From: Rubripirellula lacrimiformis
GTDB lineage: Bacteria > Planctomycetota > Planctomycetia > Pirellulales > Pirellulaceae
Direction of reading: 5' to 3'
NCBI RefSeq assembly: GCF_007741535.1
Contig: NZ_CP036525.1
Coordinates: 1-64,000, forward strand
DNA length: 64,000 nt
Shown: positions 27,327 through 36,272 of the stretch, in pieces
How the letters are laid out: each line of letters begins with the position of its first letter
Numbering within the stretch: the stretch's first letter is position 1
Translations under genes and position numbers: made by a program
The notes under the pieces: generated by a model
Told to the model about the DNA's origin: nothing
Seen by the model: the letters and a program-made list of their open reading frames with translations, nothing else
The model's database searches: none

Positions 27327-27746
27327 ATGCCCACCCACGCTCTTCACGCTCGCATCTTCGCTACGGTTTGTTTGGCACTTCTTTGCTGCCAGGTGGGTTG
27401 TGTGGCGTTGAACGTTCCCAGCCAGCGGTACCATGATCCGTCCGACGAAGGCGGCATGCTGGGGCATTGGAAACATGGATCGGTAGGCCTCGGACCCTAT
27501 CGCGCTCCGCTGGCACACCAGGCTCATGGCAGCGACGATTTCGACCCGATGATGTTGGACGAATCGTTCACGGGTGAACCGACCGATGCGGTCTGTTTCG
27601 ATGGTGGTCCATTGCAGCTGGACCCCTCGGACCCCGCTTTCGGTTCGCATGGCAAAAGCGAGGCCCCGGAAGTCCCTTGGCCTCGGTTTCATCCCGTTCC
27701 CGTCCGGCCCGTATTCGGTGCACCCGAAGCCATCATCGGCCACTGA
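27327..27746 (+). CDS. Small putative lipoprotein, unknown function
   Basis: The 139-residue product from the ATG at 27327 begins HALHARIFATVCLALLCCQVGC, with a hydrophobic signal and a lipobox-like Q-V-G-C (Cys25), so it may be a lipoprotein. The Gln at -3 is unusual for a lipobox. The rest is rich in Asp, Pro, His and Gly, with no recognised domain. The sequence shows codon-like third-base bias, which supports it being real. It is followed by a 209-base gap and then the HtrA-type protease. I do not recognise it. Confidence 0.6.
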   Translation: MPTHALHARIFATVCLALLCCQVGCVALNVPSQRYHDPSDEGGMLGHWKHGSVGLGPYRAPLAHQAHGSDDFDPMMLDESFTGEPTDAVCFDGGPLQLDPSDPAFGSHGKSEAPEVPWPRFHPVPVRPVFGAPEAIIGH

Positions 27747-27955
27747 TTCTTGGAAGAATCCCCGACTTAGCCATCCTCGGTAGGACCATCCGACACCACT
27801 TTGGGGACGAAAGTGTTAAGGGTGGTAAACCTTGCGGCGTGATCCCTTGTCAGTCAAGGTTCTCGCAGGATTGTTCCGATGCAAACAGCCATACCGGTAA
27901 TGCCGGTTGAGAAAAAGGTGGAACGATCGTAAGTCCGCCCGACGTTTGCATCCGA

Positions 27956-29380
27956 ATGATTCGGGTACGGGAACTAATGCGACTGAATATTCAAGTTTCC
28001 CGAGCTGCGTTCTGTTTGATGACCGCCGTCGTCTTCGCCGGCTCGTTGATCAATCCAGATACCGCAGCCGGACAATCGCCTTCGCGACGAGTTTCCGACA
28101 TCCGCGAAACACCGACGGTCCTCGCGATCCGTCGGGTATCGCCTGCCGTCGTGAACATTCACGGACAGAAAACGGTCCGCACGACCGCGGCAGGAATGGC
28201 GGGTGCCCAAGGGCCAGACTCGTTCCGCCAGGTCAACGGAATGGGCACCGGTGTGGTCATCGACCCACGCGGTTATGTGATCACCAACTATCACGTGGTC
28301 GAGGATGTCGACAACATCCAAGTCACTTTGGCCAACGGCGAGACCACGACCGCCGAGATGGTTTCGGCTCGCATCCGCAACGACTTGGCGCTGATCAAAG
28401 TCCACACCGACGAACCGCTGCCAACGATTCCTCGTGGCATCAGCAGCGACCTGATGGTCGGCGAAAGCGTGATCGCGATCGGCAATGCCTACGGTTATGT
28501 GCATACCAGCACCCAAGGGATCATCAGCGCTTTGCACCGTGATGTACCGGTCAACGAGACCCAAGAGTATCACGATCTGATCCAGATCAGTGCCGGGATC
28601 AACCCAGGCAATTCGGGCGGTCCACTGTTGAACATTGCCGGCGAAATGATCGGCGTCAACGTCGCCGTTCGTGTCGGTGCACAGCAGATCGCATTTGCGA
28701 TTCCGATCGACCAAGTTATCGAGGTCGTCACGGACATGATTGAACAACACAACGAGAGTCGTCTATTGACGGGTTTGCGAGCCAGCGGCGGACCGCGCGA
28801 CGGTGACGGTGTTACCATCGCCAATGTTTCCGCTAGCAGTCCAGCCGCACGAGAGGGTCTGAAGCCAGGAGACCGCGTGGTCCGCGTTGGCTCGCAGCCC
28901 ATCAATAATCGACTCGATTTCGCTTTGGCGATGCTCGACACGACACCCGGAACGCCGCTGCAAATCAGCATCGAGCGATCGGGTCAGCGATTCGACTTGG
29001 CTGTCCTTGGTGAACACGCCGGTGGCGAACAGCAATCGGTCGCCGAATCCGCGTGGTCCGTTGTCGGTATCCAGGCCAAGCCAGTCGCCGAAGCCACGAT
29101 GCGTCGTCTGAACCAGCGAATGAAGACGCCTTATCGCGGCGGGCTGTACATCACCAAGGTGCGTCCCGGATCACCGGCCGACAAACAGGGCATGATCCCC
29201 GGCGATGTGCTGTTGGGAATCCATGGCTGGCAAACGGCGACGATGAAGGATCTGGCGGGCATCTTGGAACATCCTGATATGCAGCGTGGACCACGAGCGA
29301 AGTTCTATCTGGTGCGTCGCGAACAAACTCTGTTTGGACACCTGCAACTGGCGGCTCAGACCAATAGCACGCTTCGCTAA
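27956..29380 (+). CDS. HtrA/DegP-family serine protease with two PDZ domains
   Basis: DegP/HtrA proteases remove misfolded proteins from the periplasm. The 474-residue product has a signal peptide (AAFCLMTAVVFAGSL, cleavage near residue 40), a trypsin-like domain with the triad His113 (NYHVV), Asp143 (DLALIKV) and Ser220 (NPGNSGGPLLN), and two PDZ regions (~285-350 and ~385-460). An internal ATG at 27977 is a good alternative start, closer to the signal peptide and with a GGGA just upstream. It is monocistronic and ends at a strong hairpin shared with the converging phosphoesterase. Confidence 0.93.
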   Translation: MIRVRELMRLNIQVSRAAFCLMTAVVFAGSLINPDTAAGQSPSRRVSDIRETPTVLAIRRVSPAVVNIHGQKTVRTTAAGMAGAQGPDSFRQVNGMGTGVVIDPRGYVITNYHVVEDVDNIQVTLANGETTTAEMVSARIRNDLALIKVHTDEPLPTIPRGISSDLMVGESVIAIGNAYGYVHTSTQGIISALHRDVPVNETQEYHDLIQISAGINPGNSGGPLLNIAGEMIGVNVAVRVGAQQIAFAIPIDQVIEVVTDMIEQHNESRLLTGLRASGGPRDGDGVTIANVSASSPAAREGLKPGDRVVRVGSQPINNRLDFALAMLDTTPGTPLQISIERSGQRFDLAVLGEHAGGEQQSVAESAWSVVGIQAKPVAEATMRRLNQRMKTPYRGGLYITKVRPGSPADKQGMIPGDVLLGIHGWQTATMKDLAGILEHPDMQRGPRAKFYLVRREQTLFGHLQLAAQTNSTLR

Positions 29381-29387
29381 CGAACGA

Positions 29388-29465
29388 GCGGAAAATAAGT
29401 GTCCGGCCCCTTGGATGCAAAGCACTCCAAGGGTCGGTTCCCGGTGATCGGACACCTTTTTCCGC
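29388..29465. terminator. Bidirectional terminator, long nested hairpin with T-run
   Basis: The outer arms GCGGAAAATAAGTGTCCG (29388-29405) and CGGACACCTTTTTCCGC (29449-29465) pair, giving a T-run on the plus strand and a matching A-run on the other. Inside, CCTTGGA (29409-29415) pairs with TCCAAGG (29426-29432). It lies where the HtrA gene and the phosphoesterase gene converge, so it can stop transcription from both sides. A REP-like origin is possible. Confidence 0.8.
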
Positions 29466-29643
29466 ACGATCCGAAGGACGTCCAATCCAGCAACAGCGAC
29501 GTGTGCTAGCGCTCACGTCCCGGGGTGAATTCGAAACCGCTGCCCGCACAGCATGACGAGTTCGCCGACCCAGCCGGGACGAGAGCGCCGCCCACGACAA
29601 AGATTCCACCGCGCGTTCAATCGCGTCGGGATATCCGGGCTGG

Positions 29644-30492
29644 TCACTCCGGCTGCAAACGAATCCGATCCGGGATCGCGGCGGATCCGTCGAACTGGAT
29701 CTGTGCTTCGACACCCGGTGATCCATAGACCGATGATCCGGTTCGGACGACCAAGTTGTCGGACATCTTGGCCAGCCCACCGTGATGGGTGTGCCCACAG
29801 ATGACGGTGACTTGAACCGCAGGTCGTTGGTTGGCAAAACGCTGCAGCGCGTCGCCCACTTGCCCACAAACAAAGAACGGTGCCCAGTCGTCGTTGGTCG
29901 TTTGACCTTCGTACCAACAGGCTTCGCGAAAGGGTGGCACATGCGTCGCGACCAGGACGGCGCGACATGTCCTCGGCAGCCCGTCTAGCTTGACCGACAA
30001 GCGATCCGCTGATTCGCGGCCAAGTTGCGTCAGTTGCTTGCGCCAATGAATCGCCGGCATGTCGGCGAAGTCCGTGATTCGCGAAAAATCATGCAGTCGA
30101 ATCGGGGATGCGTCGAAGTCGCCGATGGTGGCATCGCCCCATCCGTCTTCGCCGACCAAGAATACATCGGGATCGATCGGGATCGGATCACAGTCGGTCA
30201 GGTAGGTGATTCGGTCGTCTTCGCGGGCCAGATTGACCATCATGCGACGGGTGTGGGCGATCGACCCACCATAGAAATCGTGGTTGCCCAGCACCACGTA
30301 GACCTGCCGCCCGGTTCGATCGGCGATCTGTCGAAGCCGTGCAACCAGGTCGTCGGCTTCGGTCACGTCACCGGTGACGATCAAACCATCGACTTCAGCG
30401 GTCGCGATCTGATCGATCCAGGTTTGCCATGCCGAAGCGGTGGCGTGGTCAAAGTGAGGATCGGTTGTCCAAAGCAGCTTCACCGATGCCAT
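29644..30492 (-). CDS. Calcineurin-like metallophosphoesterase
   Basis: The product, about 282 residues from the ATG at 30492, has the full metallophosphoesterase motif set: DPHFDH (D-x-H), TGDVTEADD (G-D), GNHD, a TH after VLVATHVPP, and GHTHHGG. These bind two metals for phosphoester hydrolysis; the substrate cannot be told. A GTG at 30483, nine bases after AAAGGA, is a plausible alternative start, because the ATG sits right against that AAAGGA. It has no obvious export signal, so it is probably cytoplasmic. It lies ~100 bases downstream of metK on the same strand. Confidence 0.88.
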   Translation of the reverse strand: MASVKLLWTTDPHFDHATASAWQTWIDQIATAEVDGLIVTGDVTEADDLVARLRQIADRTGRQVYVVLGNHDFYGGSIAHTRRMMVNLAREDDRITYLTDCDPIPIDPDVFLVGEDGWGDATIGDFDASPIRLHDFSRITDFADMPAIHWRKQLTQLGRESADRLSVKLDGLPRTCRAVLVATHVPPFREACWYEGQTTNDDWAPFFVCGQVGDALQRFANQRPAVQVTVICGHTHHGGLAKMSDNLVVRTGSSVYGSPGVEAQIQFDGSAAIPDRIRLQPE

Positions 30493-30595
30493 TCCTTTCA
30501 CCGTGATCACCGGGGGTGATCACGGGTGTCCACGACGAACCTGGTGGGGCAAGTTCGTTCGCCGTTGGTTCCTTACCCTTGGGATCGAAACAAAA

Positions 30596-31777
30596 CTACG
30601 CCGATGCGGTGGCACCAGCGGCTGCGGCCAAGGCCTCGGCCTTGTCGGTCTTTTCCCAGGTGAAACCGTCGCCTTCGCGGCCGAAGTGGCCACCCGCGCT
30701 GGTTTCTTTGAACACCGGGCGACGCAGTTGCAGGTGATCGATGATCCCGGCGGGCGTCAGCGGGAAGTGTTTGCGGACCAGTTCGCAAAGTTGAGCGTCG
30801 TCGATCTTGCCGGTTCCTTCGGTATCAACGTGAACGCTGACCGGTTCGGTAACGCCGATCGCATAAGCCAGTTGGACTTCACATCGCTCGGCCAATCCCG
30901 ATGCAACGATGTTCTTGGCGACGTAGCGGGCCATGTAGGCGGCCGAACGGTCCACCTTGGTGCTGTCCTTGCCGCTGAATGCGCCACCACCGTGACGACC
31001 CCAACCGCCGTACGTGTCGACGATGATCTTTCGTCCGGTCAGGCCACAGTCGCCGTGTGGGCCACCGACGACGAACTTGCCGGTCGGGTTGATGTGGTAC
31101 TTGATGTCGCCTTTGACCAAATCGGCTGGCAATTCCGGAAGGACGATTTTCTCTTTGATGAACTTCTGGATTTCTTCGTTCGTCACGTCTGGGCTGTGTT
31201 GAGCGCTGACGACGACGGTGTCGATACGGACGGGCGTGTTGCCTTCGTATTCGACGGTGACTTGAGCCTTGTTATCCGGACGCAGCCAATCGACTTCTTT
31301 GTTGAATCGAGCTTCGGTGATTCGATTGATGATGCGGTGCGACAGCGCGATCGGCAGAGGCATCAGTTCCGGAGTGTCTTTGCAGGCGTACCCGAACATC
31401 AGTCCTTGGTCGCCGGCACCGATGTCTTTGCCGGACGAATCGTCCGAATTGACGCCTTGGGCGATGTCGGGACTTTGCGTGTCCAACGAAATCATCACCG
31501 AACAGGTGTCACCACAGATGCCCATCTGGTCGTCGGTATAGCCGACTTCGTTGATGACGCTGCGAACGACATCGCTGTAGTTGATCTTGGCCTTGGTAGA
31601 GATTTCGCCCGCAACGATCGCGATCCCGGTGGTGACCATGGTTTCGCATGCCACACGGCTGTTGGGATCCTCGGCCAGCAGTGCGTCCAGAATCCCATCA
31701 GAGATTCGGTCGGCTAGCTTATCAGGGTGTCCCATGCTGACCGATTCACTGGTAAACAGATAACGAGCGGTTGTCAC
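30596..31777 (-). CDS. metK: S-adenosylmethionine synthetase
   Basis: MetK makes S-adenosylmethionine from methionine and ATP. The 393-residue length is standard. Signatures include [31 protein letters not shown] (P-loop-like) and [17 protein letters not shown] choose the GTG at 31777 because a GGAG lies 9 bases upstream and the protein then starts [14 protein letters not shown], as in other MetK; a TTG further up would add 19 unlikely residues. A stable hairpin lies in the leader (31798-31816). Confidence 0.97.
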   Translation of the reverse strand: MTTARYLFTSESVSMGHPDKLADRISDGILDALLAEDPNSRVACETMVTTGIAIVAGEISTKAKINYSDVVRSVINEVGYTDDQMGICGDTCSVMISLDTQSPDIAQGVNSDDSSGKDIGAGDQGLMFGYACKDTPELMPLPIALSHRIINRITEARFNKEVDWLRPDNKAQVTVEYEGNTPVRIDTVVVSAQHSPDVTNEEIQKFIKEKIVLPELPADLVKGDIKYHINPTGKFVVGGPHGDCGLTGRKIIVDTYGGWGRHGGGAFSGKDSTKVDRSAAYMARYVAKNIVASGLAERCEVQLAYAIGVTEPVSVHVDTEGTGKIDDAQLCELVRKHFPLTPAGIIDHLQLRRPVFKETSAGGHFGREGDGFTWEKTDKAEALAAAAGATASA

Positions 31778-31797
31778 GGCGGCTTTCTCCGGGCTTA

Positions 31798-31816
31798 CGT
31801 CCCCGCGGGGGGGACG
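31798..31816. promoter_or_regulatory. Hairpin in the metK leader
   Basis: CGTCCCC (31798-31804) and GGGGACG (31810-31816) form a perfect 7-bp GC-rich stem with a 5-base loop, about 20 bases ahead of the metK start. metK genes are often controlled by SAM riboswitches, but I recognise no such aptamer here. Confidence 0.4.
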
Positions 31817-31965
31817 AATTGGGTCTAGAATCAATTTGGCACTAGGCTACTTGGCGGAGGACAGTCTGAGAAGCGGCGCATTTATCCGATTTGGCTGCTT
31901 GTCCGGCTTTATCGCTGCGAAACCTCTGCTTTCCTTCGTCATTCCCCCCCCACCTGCGAACCTTG

Positions 31966-32976
31966 ATGAACGACGCTGCACCCGCGCCAATCGATCTGGA
32001 ACCGGCCGCGAAGGCCTGGCCGGCGCTGCTGATGTCGTTGGTTTTTCACATCGTTCTGCTGACCGGGATTGGTTTGATCTGGACCCGTAAACCGGGCGGT
32101 AGCGGGGAAACCGAGGACCGCAGAGTTGGAATCGCGCTGGTTCATCGGATGCCCGATCGAGACTTCTATCGCGAAGCGGAACCACCGGTATCGGAAACCG
32201 AAACGCCGTCGGATCAACAATCATCGGTGGCAGCGGCCGCCGCTGCACCGCCGGCGGATCTTTCGCCGCCGATCGACTTGGATGGCATTTTAAAATCGAT
32301 GCAATCCACTCCGATGCCCCACTCGGCCACCGGATTGGCCGGCGAAACCCAGTTAGATGGCGACGCATTTGGCGATGGACGCGGTCGGTCAACGGCGGGC
32401 GATGCAGGCCAGGCGACGACAATGGTGTTCGGCGTCTCGGGAAGCGGTTCGCGGTTTGTGTACGTGTTTGACCGCAGCGACAGCATGAATGGATTTGGCG
32501 GAAAACCGCTTCGTGCTGCCAAAAACGAACTGATCCGCAGCCTGCAAACTCTAACCGACAAGCAGCGTTTTCAACTGATCTTCTATAACGAGAAACCCAC
32601 CCCGTTTCGGATCGCCGGTATGCCCATCCAGATGATGGCCGGCGATGGACCCAACCTGACATTGGCCCAGCAATACATCCGATCGGTGACCGCGTTCGGC
32701 GGTACCGAACACGAGACGGCGATCAAGATGGCCCTGCGATTGTCACCCGATGTGATCTTTTTTCTGACCGATGCTCGTATTCCCAGGTTGTCTGAATCCG
32801 AACTACGCCAGATCCAATCACGCGCTCAGCAGGCCGGAACGACCATCCACGCGATCGAGTTCGGTGGCGACGCGGTGGCTCCCTCGGACAGCTTCCTGCG
32901 CGATCTGGCCGCCATGAACGGTGGACAATATCAATACGTCGATATCCGGCGGCTACAAACGGCTACCCCTCCATGA
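31966..32976 (+). CDS. Membrane-anchored VWA-domain protein, TonB-like topology
   Basis: The 336-residue product from the ATG at 31966 has one transmembrane helix (ALLMSLVFHIVLLTGIGLIW) after a short cytosolic tail, a Pro/Ala-rich periplasmic linker, and a C-terminal von Willebrand A domain. The metal site is VFDRSDSM (D-x-S-x-S), followed by GGTEHETAIKMAL. This layout places a protein-binding VWA domain in the periplasm. It overlaps the next gene by ATGA and is divergent from metK. Partners are unknown; the neighbour is the obvious candidate. Confidence 0.85.
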   Translation: MNDAAPAPIDLEPAAKAWPALLMSLVFHIVLLTGIGLIWTRKPGGSGETEDRRVGIALVHRMPDRDFYREAEPPVSETETPSDQQSSVAAAAAAPPADLSPPIDLDGILKSMQSTPMPHSATGLAGETQLDGDAFGDGRGRSTAGDAGQATTMVFGVSGSGSRFVYVFDRSDSMNGFGGKPLRAAKNELIRSLQTLTDKQRFQLIFYNEKPTPFRIAGMPIQMMAGDGPNLTLAQQYIRSVTAFGGTEHETAIKMALRLSPDVIFFLTDARIPRLSESELRQIQSRAQQAGTTIHAIEFGGDAVAPSDSFLRDLAAMNGGQYQYVDIRRLQTATPP

Positions 32977-33908
32977 TTCCATCGTCGCAATACTCCCGAT
33001 GGACTCGGTTCGTCGTCTGCATCGCTTTGACAGTCGCATCGGTGAGCCAAGTCTCGGCTCAGACCCCCGACCGAGTTTGGCTGCAACCCACACCGCGGAC
33101 TTCGACGTCCAGCGATTGGTATCCACAGCCGATCGCAAAGACGGACGGCGAGGTCGTCGATTTGGATGCCACCCAACTACGTTTGATTGTCGCCGGTGAT
33201 GAAGTCGAAACGATCGTAGCGGCGTCGCGAGTGATTTGGATTCAACCGGGCGATGTGTCCAGTCATCAGTCGGAAGCGGTCTCGGATTTCTTTGCGGGCC
33301 GGTTCGCCGAAAGTCTCAAAGCACTTCCCGAGGTCCTGAAGCAGCGGCCACCGGTGTGGCGGCAACAGTGGTTGACGATGATGGGGGCCGAAGCGGCTAG
33401 ACGGACGTCGCGTGGGCAGATCGCGTTGGAATTGGTTTCCCAGTTGGACGCGCGGCCCTTGCCACCGCTGGTGATCGCCTGGCTTCCGATCGCTTGGCAG
33501 AACGGGTCGGCGTCCGCCGACCTGATCAGCGCCGCCAAAGGCAGGCTGAACGACCCATCACCGGCCGTGCGGTTGGTCGCCGCTAGCTGGTTGTTATCGT
33601 CGCCGCATCGTGCCGATGCGATCACGGTCGTCGACGCGATCACATCGGATACGTCCCGGCCGCGACTAGCGCAGTTGGCCGCCTGTTTGCGATGGCGATC
33701 GGCGTCCCCGCCCGAAGTCAAACAGTCCTACCAACAATGGCAATCGAACGTGCAATCGATGCCGATGGTGTTGCAAGTCGGGCCGACGATGACGTTGATC
33801 GATAAACTCGGCGCGGCGGGGCTCGCGGATGCGGCTAGCCCGATGAAACTGTCCTTGGAACTAACGCCGATCCATCCTCATCCGTCGCTGCTGGACTGGT
33901 CGCCCTGA
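32973..33908 (+). CDS. Secreted helical protein, unknown function
   Basis: The 311-residue product has a signal peptide (RFVVCIALTVASVSQVSAQ). A short beta region follows (VDLDATQLRLIVAGDEVETI), and the rest is helical and may form HEAT-like repeats (RLNDPSPAVRLVAASWLLSS). No catalytic motif is visible. It is translationally coupled to the VWA gene (ATGA), so the two probably work together at the envelope. Its 3' end overlaps the converging glycosyltransferase gene by 31 bases. Confidence 0.75.
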   Translation: MIPSSQYSRWTRFVVCIALTVASVSQVSAQTPDRVWLQPTPRTSTSSDWYPQPIAKTDGEVVDLDATQLRLIVAGDEVETIVAASRVIWIQPGDVSSHQSEAVSDFFAGRFAESLKALPEVLKQRPPVWRQQWLTMMGAEAARRTSRGQIALELVSQLDARPLPPLVIAWLPIAWQNGSASADLISAAKGRLNDPSPAVRLVAASWLLSSPHRADAITVVDAITSDTSRPRLAQLAACLRWRSASPPEVKQSYQQWQSNVQSMPMVLQVGPTMTLIDKLGAAGLADAASPMKLSLELTPIHPHPSLLDWSP

Positions 33909-34726
33909 ATTTCGGTTGCCAAGGTGGTGCGGCCGAACCGTTCGGATTGGACATCGTCGCTCATCAGAATCCGCTGAAAGAACAGCATCAACAGCGTGCA
34001 CAGATAGCGTCGTCCCATCTCGCGCATCCGCAGGTTGGTCGATCCCCACGTCCGGCCTTCCCAGCCGATCGGGATCTCGGCGATCGTGTATCCGCCGATC
34101 AATGCACTTAGCGACATTTCAAGCGTGATGTTGAAATGGCAAGCCTTGTACGGACCACAGGTTTTCACCACATCGCGGCGATAGGCTTTGAACGCATTGG
34201 TTAGGTCGTTCATGTCGGTCCAAAACATCCACTGGATCGACTTGTTGACGATTCGGTTCACCCACAATTTCAGCGGCGGGTATCGATGGACTTTGGCGCC
34301 TTGGATAAACCGCGAACCGAACACACAGTCGTATCCTTCTTGGATCTTTTGGTAGTACCGGTAGGCGTCTTCGGGGTGGTCCGATCGATCGGCCATGTAG
34401 ATCACCACCACGTCGCCGGTGGCATATTCCAGCCCCGTACGGATGGCACGACCGAATCCGCCCGGCGGGTGTCGACGAATCAAACGCACCGAATCGGGCC
34501 AGCGATTGATCCGGTCGATGACCTCACCTTCGGTACCATCGCTGCTGTTGTCATTGACGATGATGATCTCTGTCCGCAGTCCGTGCTGGACGACCAGACA
34601 TTCGATCAAGTCATCGATGCAGGGACCGATGTTGTTCTGTTCGTTGTACGCCGGCAGCACCAATGACAACTGTGGGGCAAATTTCGTCGGCAAATCGGTT
34701 GACGACGGGGACGCGGATTCACTCAT
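33878..34726 (-). CDS. Family 2 glycosyltransferase (dolichol-phosphate-mannose-synthase-like)
   Basis: The ~282-residue product has the GT2 A-fold start LSLVLPAYNEQNNIGPCID, then IIIVNDNSSDGTE, the D-x-D-like metal site region MADRSDHPED, and SLNDLT-type NDLTNAFKAYRRD typical of DPM1/GtrB enzymes. It likely moves a sugar from a nucleotide donor onto a lipid carrier. I choose the ATG at 34726, which overlaps the upstream gene by eight bases. It is last in a three-gene operon (epimerase, GT39-like, GT2). Its end overlaps a converging gene. Confidence 0.9.
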   Translation of the reverse strand: MSESASPSSTDLPTKFAPQLSLVLPAYNEQNNIGPCIDDLIECLVVQHGLRTEIIIVNDNSSDGTEGEVIDRINRWPDSVRLIRRHPPGGFGRAIRTGLEYATGDVVVIYMADRSDHPEDAYRYYQKIQEGYDCVFGSRFIQGAKVHRYPPLKLWVNRIVNKSIQWMFWTDMNDLTNAFKAYRRDVVKTCGPYKACHFNITLEMSLSALIGGYTIAEIPIGWEGRTWGSTNLRMREMGRRYLCTLLMLFFQRILMSDDVQSERFGRTTLATEIQGDQSSSDG

Positions 34727-36272
34727 GATCACTGTCCTCGGCCACGCTTGTTTCCGGCTGGTCACCGCCGGATCGGTCGGTCGGCGAACGGGGGACGAAT
34801 ACATCGACGAAACAGGTTTGGGGCAGTTCGCGTGACCCGTACGTCTTTGACAGCACGGCGTCGTACTGGTCCGCCCAGCCGGCGTCTTCGCCTTCCCAGG
34901 CCAACAGGATTGCTTCGTATTTCAAGTCTCGATCGCCCCAATAAAGTTCACGCTCTTGGCACAACATGGTGTCGCGGCCACTGAGGTAGACATCGTAAAC
35001 ATAAGAAAGGTCCGCCAAGAACAGTCCTTCGGTTGGCAGTTCGTCCAACACACCGTGGATGAATTTGGGACCATGGAATTTCGCGTCGCCCCAATGCGTC
35101 CAGTACAGACCGGTTGTTCGTAGTCCGCCGCCGGGCAACATCCATGCGATCATCAGTCCGGCGGCGATGACCATCGCCGGTTTGCTGCGAAAACGATCGA
35201 TCGCGATCGCCAATCCGGCTAAGATCCAAACGCAGGGATAGATCCAGTAGCCCTTGGTGGGATGGATTCCCGCGACCACGGCAGTCAGGAATACACTGCT
35301 GCCTAGCATCGCCAACAATCCCCACGATTCACGTCGCGGTCGCCCGCCAAACGCCATCACGGATGCTGCGACCAAGGCGATTGCAAAGAACGCCATCTGC
35401 CATCCGCCGGCAAATTCATAGACAAGTTGGGCGTGATGTCGAAGCGCCGGCCACGGCCAGATCAAGCGAGCTGGCAATCCCGGTCCGGCCCGGTCCAGGA
35501 CGTTGGCAAAGAACTGGCTGCGGAACTCGTTGGGGTACTTCACGATCAATGGCAGCCACATTGCGACCGCCGCCAAGCAGGCGACCCCAAAGATGGACCA
35601 CCGTTTTAGTTTCAATGCGATCGTCGACCGGGCCATCAGGATCACAGCGCCCGCCTGGATTGCAAACACCAACGCGAAGGGATGAAACAATCCGCCCAGC
35701 CCACACACAAACCCGCCGGCCACCAGCGGTGAAAGTTGGCCGCTGCGCAGGTGTCGCCACAACAGCAGCAAACAGATCCACCCGCACACTGCCGACAATA
35801 GGTCGGGCCGGACCGTGGTGCCGGTGAACATCAGCGGACGGCACATCGCCATCAGGGTGGCCACCAGTGTTGCCGATGCCGTTGACGCACCGAGCGACTG
35901 GGCCAACCCAAACGTGATCGCGATCGTCAGCAACGCGGCCAGGAACAATGGTGCACGACTGGTCGCGTACCCCGGTGGAAAGATCGCATGAAACGGTGCC
36001 TGGACATAGAACAGGGCCGGTGGCAACGCCATCAAACATTGGTCGGCGTCTTGGAACAGCGTGTCGCGATTTCGCGTGGGAACATAAGGGATCCGCGGAA
36101 CACCTTCATTCCATACGGTCCACCCGGGCACCGCAAACCACTGTTCGTCCTGCATCCCCGGCGAATGGACCACCGTCGGCAAACGTAGCAGTCCAAATAC
36201 GATGATCGGCAACCATACCCATCGCCACGAAACCCGACGCGGCGATGATGGTTGCGGGTCCATCCCGGTCAT
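34719..36272 (-). CDS. Polytopic membrane glycosyltransferase, GT39/ArnT-like
   Basis: The 517-residue product from the ATG at 36272 has around ten transmembrane segments in the first ~400 residues and a soluble C-terminal domain. The conserved acidic site near the start reads QDEQWFAVPGW, matching the D-E pair that binds the lipid-linked sugar in GT-C enzymes. Such enzymes use polyprenyl-phosphate sugars, which the downstream GT2 enzyme would make. ATGA overlap with the epimerase gene fixes the start. Acceptor unknown. Confidence 0.82.
   Translation of the reverse strand: MTGMDPQPSSPRRVSWRWVWLPIIVFGLLRLPTVVHSPGMQDEQWFAVPGWTVWNEGVPRIPYVPTRNRDTLFQDADQCLMALPPALFYVQAPFHAIFPPGYATSRAPLFLAALLTIAITFGLAQSLGASTASATLVATLMAMCRPLMFTGTTVRPDLLSAVCGWICLLLLWRHLRSGQLSPLVAGGFVCGLGGLFHPFALVFAIQAGAVILMARSTIALKLKRWSIFGVACLAAVAMWLPLIVKYPNEFRSQFFANVLDRAGPGLPARLIWPWPALRHHAQLVYEFAGGWQMAFFAIALVAASVMAFGGRPRRESWGLLAMLGSSVFLTAVVAGIHPTKGYWIYPCVWILAGLAIAIDRFRSKPAMVIAAGLMIAWMLPGGGLRTTGLYWTHWGDAKFHGPKFIHGVLDELPTEGLFLADLSYVYDVYLSGRDTMLCQERELYWGDRDLKYEAILLAWEGEDAGWADQYDAVLSKTYGSRELPQTCFVDVFVPRSPTDRSGGDQPETSVAEDSDHE

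Noticed and set aside
30503-31717. 404-codon plus-strand frame opposite metK
   Set aside because: metK is unmistakable on the other strand; this is a long shadow frame caused by codon bias.
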